NCBI GenBank assembly: GCA_016165875.1
Contig: JABBOT010000004.1
Location: forward strand, 21,606,007-21,670,006
Reading direction: 5' to 3'
Length of the DNA stretch: 64,000 nt
Source of the DNA: Acanthopleura granulata
Lineage: Eukaryota; Mollusca; Polyplacophora; Chitonida; Chitonidae
This document shows, in pieces, positions 61,601 through 64,000 of the stretch (position 1 is the first letter of the stretch; each line of letters starts with the position of its first letter). A program made the translations under genes and the position numbers. The notes under the pieces are model-generated. The model ran no database searches. It was not told the DNA's origin and saw nothing but the letters and a program-made list of their open reading frames with translations.

Positions 61601-64000
61601 GTCCAACTTTATTGGGATATCTTTTAATACCCTTTGATTGTTACCAAATTACTAGTATGTCAAATGCATATTTAGCAATTAGTTCAGTTTGTGTGAAACG
61701 GGCCATAAAGTGACAATTGTACTTTCACCTGCCAGGTGATAAACAAAATGTCCTTGTTATTAATGTTAATAGGCCTAAGCAGAGCATGTTTCAGAACAAT
61801 GTTTCCTAAAGAAGCAGGATGTGCAAATGTTGTGCTGATGTCTGTTCACAGGGAGAAGGCTATATCCGTGGTGAAAATTCTCAGGGTACTTCGTGTACTG
61901 AGACCTCTGAGAGCCATCAACAGAGCTAAAGGCCTCAAGGTAACACAGTTCATTGCACTTTTCAATCCTTTTAAATAAAATGATCAGCAGAACCTTAGCT
62001 GCATGGCCAAAAAGATGTTGTAAAATTGTAATATTCTTCAGCAGACCTTGCTGTTCAAACACCTGGTTAAATTAGTGACTTGAAGAGTTTGACAATGCTG
62101 TGATTCTTCAAAATTTCTTATTTTGACATGGTGTATGATTTGTTCTAATGGAAATATTCTGTCTGTAATTCTGTTGTAAGTAATATTCTTGTGAGGTCAT
62201 TTAGTTAACTAAACATTATAATTGCAAATCAGCCTATGCATATATTTTGTTAAAAGTATTTAATTCAAATGATAAAATGTTTATTTTTTGTGGTTTTTAA
62301 ATAACACTGAAATATGTACAATAATTGAAGTACTAAGCCCAAATGGTTACATGTTCTTTGTTTCCTTGTGCTATTATAGAGAGCACTAAAACCATTTCAA
62401 CTACCTGTTACTTCAAGTGGATCTTTATTGTTATTGCTTCAGCAGAAACTTTCTTTTCATGGTTGCTAAGAGTTGATGGTTTTGTGTCTTGTTTCCAGCA
62501 TGTTGTACAGTGTGTAGTGGTGGCTGTTAGGACCATTGGCAACATCATGTTGGTGACATTTCTACTACAATTCATGTTTGCTGTAATCGGTGTGCAGTTA
62601 TTTAAGGTGAGTAGAGGTACCTGAAAAAAGTCATTTAGAACAGACATGAATATTTTACACATTAATAGAAGGCAAAAAAAAGAGGACATGATATATGATG
62701 TCTGCTTTGTGTCTCTTTTACAGGGCACCTTTTTCTCCTGTACAGATCCATCTATGTTGACAGAAGACGATTGCCAGTAAGTAAAGCAATCATTTAAATC
62801 TGCGAAACTTTGATCTTATGTGAAACACTGATCATGAAAATGATAGACTTACTGACGGGCATTATTATCTGCATCATCATCTTTGCTCATCATGATCAAA
62901 GGTTAGTTTGGAATGCGGTAGAGTATGGAATAAAGCGGAACATCTGCTATTTGTACTTGTTTGTGATATACACAGTGTGTACAGATGTGTAATAGACATT
63001 ATCTGCTGCACATAGTAATAAGTACCACCTCAGTGACCTAGACCTTAGAGCATTTGCCTCAAGGTCTGCAGGTCCTAGATCAATCCCGGGTCTGAAAATT
63101 AGGGATCATGTCAAGTCATACAAAAGACTTTTAAAATGGTACGTGTTGCTGGCTCGCTTGGCACTCAGTAAGTTAGAGCAAGGAAACAGGGCTGATACTG
63201 TATCAGTATTATGTGACTGGGAGGGGTGTCATGTCTGGTGTCGATGGGTGGGGTGTCATGTCTGGTGTCTATGGTGTGATGCACCAGTGGCAGCATCACT
63301 TTGACAGCTTGGATTCACCTTACAACAGGAAGACACAGCATATGTCTACATTCTAAAAACTCCTCCTCATCAAATTACTGAAAAATTGTTGAGTATGATG
63401 TAAAACCCAAGCATATATACATGTGCATACATACATGTACGTAGTAATAATTGTAATATTCACTGTGATTTTTTTGTCCATAGAGGATACTTCATTGTAT
63501 ATGAAGATGGTGACTTCAACAAGCCAAGGAAAGAAATGAGAGTGTGGTCAGAAAACGACTTCAATTTTGACGATGTTAGAAATGCTGTTTTGACCCTTTT
63601 CACCGTTTCTACATTTGAGGGATGGCCCGGGTAAATATTGAACTCTTTTTCTGTCTAACATTGAAATGTGCAAAGAACTACATATGTTTGTCCTGAAGAA
63701 CGACATTCTTTTTTATAGTTTAATATTCAGACTGAATCATCAAAATTTTTTTTCAACCAAACATGTTCTTACAAAACTGATGTCAATTTAAGTTCTGTTA
63801 TACCACTGGCATCCATGTTGTGGCAACCCCTTTGTGAAAAAAATGTTTTTTAAAAAATTTTTTAAAGTTATGCTTTTGTGTATTGATTGCCCTGCAGCTT
63901 TTTTACACACATGGATCTGATATTCTCCCTTTTTACAGGTTGTTATATGCTTCCATAGATTCACACACTCAAGGCCATGGTCCTATCTACAACTACCGTC
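13677..64000 (+). CDS. Cav1: L-type voltage-gated calcium channel alpha1 subunit (CaV1); span of 27 coding exons, 3' end outside window
   Basis: This gene encodes the pore-forming alpha1 subunit of a plasma-membrane calcium channel opened by depolarisation. Joining 27 exons gives one open frame of 3,499 nt (about 1,166 codons) with matching splice phases throughout. Seen directly: repeat I S1-S6 (about residues 140-405), the AID at 428-445, repeat II (about 515-750), an acidic II-III loop, and repeat III up to its pore. Filter glutamates are E363, E697 and E1142. The AID reads [20 protein letters not shown]-x-EE is the L-type form, where CaV2 channels have QQ-x-ER. The II-III loop end ([16 protein letters not shown]) is also L-type-like. 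Vertebrate CaV1 proteins are about 1,900-2,200 residues, so roughly 40 percent (rest of repeat III, repeat IV, EF-hand and IQ region) is missing only because the window ends. The family is certain; assignment to one vertebrate paralogue is not meaningful for an invertebrate. Confidence 0.97.
14281..14316. repeat. Perfect 15 bp hairpin in CaV1 intron 1
   Basis: ACTACGTAAAGGTAC (14,281-14,295) pairs exactly with GTACCTTTACGTAGT (14,302-14,316) around a six-base loop ATGTGA. Confidence 0.9.
14740..14768. repeat. AT/CA microsatellite
   Basis: Alternating TA repeats broken by one C, running into CA repeats. Confidence 0.9.
22311..22332. repeat. GT microsatellite
   Basis: About eleven GT dinucleotides in CaV1 intron 1. 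Confidence 0.95.
26224..26617 (+). CDS. Cav1: CaV1 exon 2 (cytoplasmic N-terminus, candidate NSCaTE motif)
   Basis: The exon encodes residues 7-138. It starts with a Gly/Ser/Pro-rich segment, then [15 protein letters not shown], then [25 protein letters not shown], the L-type signature just before segment IS1. The WSTAL stretch (W88, L92) fits the W-x-x-x-I/L pattern of the calmodulin-binding NSCaTE element of CaV1.2/1.3. The 5' border is TTTACAG/GT. The 3' border is not GT: the exon ends GAATGGAG and the intron begins ATATCCTTTT, a U12-type AT-AC donor. Reading through the border (WRYPFHLC) departs at once from the family, which confirms the exon end. Confidence 0.93.
26618..32137 (+). other. 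CaV1 intron 2: minor-spliceosome (U12-type) AT-AC intron, 5.5 kb
   Basis: The 5' site is ATATCCTTTT at 26,618-26,627, the U12 AT-AC consensus. The branch site TTCCTTGAC lies at 32,119-32,127, with the likely branch A at 32,126. The intron ends TCATCAC at 32,137, 11 bases after the branch A. Joining across it restores [19 protein letters not shown] in frame. No AG acceptor exists where the protein requires one. Minor introns at conserved positions are known in voltage-gated sodium and calcium channel genes. The interior holds a partial SINE at about 30,445-30,570 and a further SINE tail near 30,968-31,000; the rest shows nothing recognisable. Confidence 0.93.
30445..30570 (+). mobile_element. 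Degraded tRNA-derived SINE fragment
   Basis: The stretch contains a box B-like GAGTTTAAGCCC (about 30,461-30,472), then a body with CTTCCTCTC, ACATGGGAAGG, GTGGGTTTCC and TGCCTCCCACCAT in the same order as the SINE copies at 33.2 and 33.9 kb. The box A end is not recognisable and the tail is missing. Confidence 0.65.
32138..32243 (+). CDS. Cav1: CaV1 exon 3 (segment IS1)
   Basis: The exon encodes residues 138-173: [20 protein letters not shown] is segment IS1, followed by the extracellular turn [15 protein letters not shown] with an N-glycosylation sequon (NAT). The 5' border is the AC end of the U12 intron. The 3' border is TTTG/GTAAGT in phase 0. Confidence 0.95.
33204..33310 (+). mobile_element. 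tRNA-headed SINE, 5' part
   Basis: GGGGCCTCCATAGCTCAGTT begins a tRNA-like head: box A TAGCTCAGTTG at 33,214-33,224 and box B GAGTTCAAGTCC at 33,282-33,293. The spacing is longer than in a working tRNA and no acceptor stem closes, so this is a SINE head and not a tRNA gene. The element stops at CTCTCTGGCC and its expected continuation is found at 33,927. Confidence 0.8.
33311..33926. repeat. Sequence apparently inserted into a SINE
   Basis: This roughly 615 bp stretch separates the head and tail of what reads as one SINE. It begins with a near-perfect palindrome (33,313-33,341, TTTTGAATACATTT around one G), then a 60 bp tandem duplication and a CA-rich microsatellite (about 33,538-33,585). 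Near its right end AGTATGTGGAAAG occurs twice in a row. Confidence 0.5.
33361..33480. repeat. Tandem duplication, 2 x 60 bp
   Basis: Positions 33,361-33,420 and 33,421-33,480 are identical except for one base (G at 33,382, A at 33,442). Confidence 0.97.
33927..34062 (+). mobile_element. SINE 3' part
   Basis: Body and tail of the SINE family: GTATGTGGAAAGG, GTCAGCAAAACTGCGGATGG, GGGTTTCCTCCCACCATAAT, AAGTGAAATATTCTTGAGTA, CCAATCAAAGAAATAAATAA. It continues in the order expected from the head that stops at 33,310. Confidence 0.8.
35850..36365 (+). other. Pyrimidine-rich segment in intron 3
   Basis: The + strand is strongly biased to C and T with many CCT, TTCC and CCCTTTCC runs, unlike the surrounding balanced AT-rich intron. 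Confidence 0.7.
43492..43631 (+). CDS. Cav1: CaV1 exon 4 (IS2-IS3)
   Basis: The exon encodes residues 174-220. [20 protein letters not shown] is IS2, [17 protein letters not shown] is the intracellular turn typical of L-type channels, and [10 protein letters not shown] starts IS3. Acceptor TTTCAG/GAA; donor ATAGG/GTAAGT, phase 2. The next intron (977 bp) carries the tail of a SINE near 44,076-44,227. Confidence 0.96.
44076..44227 (+). mobile_element. SINE 3' fragment in intron 4
   Basis: A diverged copy of the same tail as at 33.9 kb: GCAGATGGTGGTGGG, CTGGCCACCATTATATAAG, TGAAATATACTGGAGTACAG, AAAACTCCAATCAGATAAAT. Confidence 0.7.
44609..44715 (+). CDS. Cav1: CaV1 exon 5 (IS3 end and IS4 voltage sensor)
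   Basis: The exon encodes residues 220-256. [13 protein letters not shown] finishes IS3 and a short S3-S4 loop. [18 protein letters not shown] is the IS4 sensor with basic residues K237, R240, R243, R246 and R249. The following turn reads SRAPS where L-type channels usually read SGVPS. Acceptor TTTCAG; donor CCCA/GTAAGT, phase 1. The following 412 bp intron holds nothing recognised. Confidence 0.96.
45128..45280 (+). CDS. Cav1: CaV1 exon 6 (IS5)
   Basis: The exon encodes residues 256-307. [20 protein letters not shown] and [19 protein letters not shown] form the S4-S5 linker and IS5, and KLHKTCF starts the extracellular turret. Acceptor TTTACAG; donor ACAC/GTAAGT, phase 1. The following 663 bp intron shows no exon. 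Confidence 0.96.
45944..46137 (+). CDS. Cav1: CaV1 exon 7 (repeat I pore loop, filter E363)
   Basis: The exon encodes residues 307-371. The turret has several cysteines (C317, C325, C332) likely to form disulfides. The pore helix and filter read [15 protein letters not shown], with E363 the repeat I glutamate of the EEEE calcium filter. Acceptor CTGCAG; donor TAT/GTAAGC, phase 0. The following intron (437 bp) was searched for a duplicate IS6 exon and none was seen. Confidence 0.97.
46575..46678 (+). CDS. Cav1: CaV1 exon 8 (IS6 gate helix)
   Basis: The exon encodes residues 372-406. After [11 protein letters not shown] comes IS6, [20 protein letters not shown] then VLSG. At 104 nt it equals the size of the vertebrate IS6 exons 8/8a, which are a mutually exclusive pair; only one copy is visible here. 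Acceptor TTTGCAG; donor AGTGG/GTAAGT, phase 2. Confidence 0.96.
47173..47288 (+). CDS. Cav1: CaV1 exon 9 (alpha interaction domain, beta-subunit binding)
   Basis: The exon encodes residues 406-445. [20 protein letters not shown] continues IS6 as a helix into the [21 protein letters not shown] (428-445). This matches the QQxExxLxGYxxWIxxxE consensus bound by the cytoplasmic CaV-beta subunit, which supports surface expression and gating. Acceptor CAACAG; donor GCAG/GTATGT, phase 1. Confidence 0.97.
47690..47743 (+). CDS. Cav1: CaV1 exon 10 (I-II loop, 54 nt acidic exon)
   Basis: The exon encodes [18 protein letters not shown] (residues 445-463, ends split). The acidic run after the AID is usual for CaV1. 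The exon begins and ends in phase 1 and is 54 nt, so skipping would keep the frame. Acceptor TTTGCAG; donor CATA/GTAAGT. The following intron carries a 16-base G run at 47,925-47,940. Confidence 0.9.
47925..47940 (+). repeat. 16-base G run
   Basis: An uninterrupted G run in intron 10, 182 bases after exon 10. Confidence 0.95.
48086..48176 (+). CDS. Cav1: CaV1 exon 11 (I-II loop)
   Basis: The exon encodes residues 463-493. It starts [17 protein letters not shown] and ends with QQQTWWYMK, a serine- and glutamate-rich linker ending in an aromatic stretch found in L-type I-II loops (family: CWW-type). Acceptor CTTGCAG; donor AAAAG/GTCTGG, which is weaker than its neighbours. Phase 2 joins exon 12 in frame. 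Confidence 0.88.
48578..48738 (+). CDS. Cav1: CaV1 exon 12 (IIS1)
   Basis: The exon encodes residues 493-547. A very basic stretch ([20 protein letters not shown]) leads into IIS1, [20 protein letters not shown], then [14 protein letters not shown]. Acceptor TTTGCAG; donor CAGG/GTAAGT, phase 1. The following 449 bp intron carries a SINE-like tail ending near 49,105. Confidence 0.95.
48990..49105 (+). mobile_element. SINE-like tail in intron 12
   Basis: The segment ends CTGAAATTTTGCAAATTTGG then CATTAAACCCTAAACATCCA and ATTCATTCATTT. The GCNTTAAACCC plus ATTC repeat ending is typical of a second SINE type in lophotrochozoan genomes. No tRNA-like head is visible. Confidence 0.45.
49188..49413 (+). 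CDS. Cav1: CaV1 exon 13 (IIS2-IIS4)
   Basis: The exon encodes residues 547-622. [20 protein letters not shown] is IIS2, [15 protein letters not shown] the turn, [17 protein letters not shown]3, and [18 protein letters not shown] the IIS4 sensor (R610, R613, R616, K619, R622). Acceptor TTTCAG; donor ACAAG/GTAAAT, phase 2. The following 362 bp intron shows nothing. Confidence 0.97.
49776..49986 (+). CDS. Cav1: CaV1 exon 14 (IIS5 and pore helix)
   Basis: The exon encodes residues 622-692. [20 protein letters not shown] is the S4-S5 linker, [23 protein letters not shown]5, then a short turret FGGRFNFDS and the pore helix WQSLLTVFQ. Acceptor TTTTCAG; donor TTTCAG/GTGAGA, phase 0. Confidence 0.97.
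49987..51461 (+). other. CaV1 intron 14 with degraded repeat
   Basis: This 1,475 bp GT-AG intron contains, at about 50,125-50,420, a stretch starting ACAGTGAAACTTGCCAACAC and including ATAATCCGACACTG. It resembles decayed copies of the CAGTGGAACCTCC-type DNA transposons common in invertebrates, but no intact terminal repeats or flanking duplication were demonstrated. The rest is unremarkable. Confidence 0.4.
51462..51582 (+). CDS. Cav1: CaV1 exon 15 (repeat II filter E697 and IIS6 start)
   Basis: The exon encodes residues 693-733. [20 protein letters not shown] holds E697, the repeat II filter glutamate in the TGEDW motif. [15 protein letters not shown] begins IIS6. Acceptor CTTTCAG. The exon ends with T of a tyrosine codon, and the intron begins GTATCCTTTAT, a U12-type donor. 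Confidence 0.97.
51583..52056 (+). other. CaV1 intron 15: U12-type GT-AG intron
   Basis: The 5' site GTATCCTTTAT (51,583-51,593) matches the minor-spliceosome consensus. A branch element ATCCTTAAC ends at 52,047 with the likely branch A at 52,046, ten bases before the AG at 52,055-52,056. There is no long polypyrimidine tract. Joining gives [17 protein letters not shown], the expected IIS6. This is the second minor intron in the gene. Confidence 0.9.
52057..52208 (+). CDS. Cav1: CaV1 exon 16 (IIS6 end, II-III loop start)
   Basis: The exon encodes residues 733-783. [20 protein letters not shown] is the invariant IIS6 end, then a charged coiled stretch [20 protein letters not shown] and [10 protein letters not shown]. 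The 5' border follows the U12 intron. The 3' border must be phase 0 to read exon 17, which puts it at GATGGG/GTTAGA, a weak donor. Confidence 0.9.
52576..52682 (+). CDS. Cav1: CaV1 exon 17 (II-III loop)
   Basis: The exon encodes residues 784-819. It starts [17 protein letters not shown] and ends in the basic patch [10 protein letters not shown]. Low sequence conservation is normal in this loop. The call rests on the single open phase, CCAG acceptor, CACAG/GTACTA donor and correct joining to both neighbours. The other two frames contain stops. Confidence 0.85.
52969..53072 (+). CDS. Cav1: CaV1 exon 18 (II-III loop)
   Basis: The exon encodes residues 819-854. It starts [18 protein letters not shown] and ends [11 protein letters not shown]. 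Acceptor TTATAG, donor CATTG/GTGAGA, phase 1. Together with the end of exon 17 it forms RKHRSVSF, a possible basophilic kinase site. Assignment depends on splice phases and the acidic composition expected of the loop. Confidence 0.85.
53375..53558 (+). CDS. Cav1: CaV1 exon 19 (acidic II-III loop end)
   Basis: The exon encodes residues 854-915. An E/D run (about 859-877) is followed by [19 protein letters not shown] and FLFSPTNR, the conserved block just before IIIS1 in L-type channels. RRMS (S890) is a classic PKA-type consensus. Acceptor TTTCAG; donor ACAG/GTGAGC, phase 2. The following 678 bp intron holds nothing I recognise. Confidence 0.95.
54237..54366 (+). CDS. Cav1: CaV1 exon 20 (IIIS1)
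   Basis: The exon encodes residues 915-958. [16 protein letters not shown] leads into IIIS1, [19 protein letters not shown], then [13 protein letters not shown] is the conserved extracellular end of IIIS1. Acceptor TTTCAG; donor AATCAG/GTGAGA, phase 0. Confidence 0.96.
54663..54722 (+). CDS. Cav1: CaV1 exon 21 (IIIS2, 60 nt)
   Basis: The exon encodes 20 residues, [20 protein letters not shown] (959-978), segment IIIS2. The size and content match vertebrate CACNA1C exons 21/22, which are a mutually exclusive 60 nt pair. Neither flanking intron (296 and 438 bp) shows a second copy, so this gene appears to have one. Acceptor TTTTTCAG; donor AAAG/GTAAGA, phase 0 on both sides. Confidence 0.95.
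55161..55267 (+). CDS. Cav1: CaV1 exon 22 (IIIS2-S3)
   Basis: The exon encodes residues 979-1014. [19 protein letters not shown] is the conserved turn, and [17 protein letters not shown] is IIIS3. Acceptor GCTGCAG; donor CTGGA/GTAAGT, phase 2, joining exon 23 across a 6.6 kb intron. Confidence 0.96.
55268..61851 (+). other. CaV1 intron 22 (6.6 kb)
   Basis: GTAAGT ... TTCACAG. AT-rich, with a short direct duplication near 56,848-56,877, a long T run at about 58,431-58,449 and a GT microsatellite at about 59,350-59,367. One unexplained open stretch lies on the - strand at 59,991-60,125. No CaV1 exon is needed here, because exons 22 and 23 join to give a continuous IIIS3-S4 region. Confidence 0.75.
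59350..59367 (+). repeat. GT microsatellite
   Basis: Nine GT dinucleotides in intron 22. Confidence 0.95.
61852..61939 (+). CDS. Cav1: CaV1 exon 23 (IIIS4 voltage sensor)
   Basis: The exon encodes residues 1014-1043. [20 protein letters not shown] then INRAKGLK is the near-invariant IIIS4 and S4-S5 linker, with basic residues K1022, R1025, R1028, R1031 and R1034. Acceptor TTCACAG; donor CAAG/GTAACA, phase 0. The following intron (559 bp) shows nothing recognised. Confidence 0.97.
62499..62606 (+). CDS. Cav1: CaV1 exon 24 (IIIS5, dihydropyridine-site residues)
   Basis: The exon encodes residues 1044-1079. [19 protein letters not shown] then [17 protein letters not shown] is IIIS5. T1063 and Q1067 align with the Thr and Gln of mammalian IIIS5 needed for dihydropyridine binding (T1039/Q1043 in rabbit CaV1.2 numbering), while the intervening second Thr is Phe here. 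Acceptor TTTCCAG; donor AAG/GTGAGT, phase 0. Confidence 0.97.
62724..62776 (+). CDS. Cav1: CaV1 exon 25 (repeat III turret)
   Basis: The exon encodes residues 1080-1097: [17 protein letters not shown] plus part of Q. Two cysteines match the conserved repeat III turret pair. Acceptor TTTACAG; donor GCCA/GTAAGT, phase 2. The following 707 bp intron contains a tRNA-derived SINE. Confidence 0.93.
63010..63412 (+). mobile_element. tRNA-derived SINE in intron 25
   Basis: Box A-like sequence near 63,029-63,040 (CTCAGTGACC) and box B-like ATCAATCCCGGG near 63,078-63,090 head the element. The body follows with GGTACGTGTTGCTGGCTCGC, TTGGCACTCAG and a duplicated GGGTGTCATGTCTGGTGTC (63,224-63,242 and 63,251-63,269). 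The tail is GAGTATGATGTAAAACCCAA. It differs from the SINE at 33.2 kb, so two families are present. Confidence 0.7.
63484..63630 (+). CDS. Cav1: CaV1 exon 26 (repeat III filter E1142)
   Basis: The exon encodes residues 1097-1146. [18 protein letters not shown] is turret, then [19 protein letters not shown] and [10 protein letters not shown], with E1142 the repeat III filter glutamate. Acceptor CCATAG; donor CCCGG/GTAAAT, phase 2. Confidence 0.97.
63939..64000 (+). CDS. Cav1: CaV1 exon 27 (partial, start of IIIS6 side)
   Basis: This is the window-edge fragment of an exon. It encodes [20 protein letters not shown], the conserved stretch between the repeat III filter and IIIS6. Acceptor TTTACAG at 63,938. 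The exon is cut by the window end, not by mutation. Confidence 0.95.

Noticed and set aside
61736..61851. Exon 23 starting upstream at 61,736
   Set aside because: The upstream frame is open but unlike IIIS3, and the TTCACAG acceptor at 61,851 gives the exact phase required by exon 22.
1..64000. CRISPR arrays, prokaryotic operons, integrated phage or virus genes
   Set aside because: Nothing in the window shows such structure; repeats are SINEs, tandem duplications and microsatellites of a normal animal genome.

Overview
This window is animal nuclear DNA: long AT-rich introns, short exons with GT-AG borders, tRNA-derived SINE fragments, and no prokaryotic gene organisation. The intron sequence is rich in the palindrome TACATGTA, and the SINE tails resemble those common in molluscs, brachiopods and annelids. 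A lophotrochozoan invertebrate, perhaps a mollusc, is the best guess. The species cannot be fixed from the sequence alone.

Most of the window, from 13,677 to the right edge on the + strand, is one gene: the alpha1 pore subunit of an L-type (CaV1) voltage-gated calcium channel, orthologous to vertebrate CACNA1C/D/F/S. I could place 27 coding exons, all joined in frame. They give about 1,166 codons, covering the N-terminus, repeats I and II, and repeat III through its pore filter. The rest of repeat III, repeat IV and the C-terminal tail lie beyond 64,000. Three selectivity-filter glutamates (E363, E697, E1142), three S4 voltage sensors and the beta-subunit binding site (AID, residues 428-445) are visible. 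Two introns are of the minor U12 type: an AT-AC intron after exon 2 and a GT-AG intron after exon 15.

On the - strand, head to head with the channel gene, lies the first coding exon of DCP1, the mRNA decapping activator (12,959-13,087). About 590 bp separate the two start codons. A CpG-richer segment (about 12.7-13.75 kb) marks the probable shared promoter. Vertebrates keep the same neighbours (DCP1A beside CACNA1D, DCP1B beside CACNA1C), so this looks like an ancient linked pair.

Layout: 1-12,958 is DCP1 first-intron or downstream sequence in which I recognised no further DCP1 exon. The interval 12,959-13,676 is the divergent promoter and leaders. Exon 1 is followed by a 12.5 kb intron, then exon 2, a 5.5 kb U12 intron, exon 3, an 11.2 kb intron, and exons 4-22 packed into 43.5-55.3 kb. 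A 6.6 kb intron and exons 23-27 (61.85-64.0 kb) follow. The introns hold SINE pieces, including one apparently split by a later insertion, plus tandem duplications, microsatellites and a few coding-like islands I could not identify.
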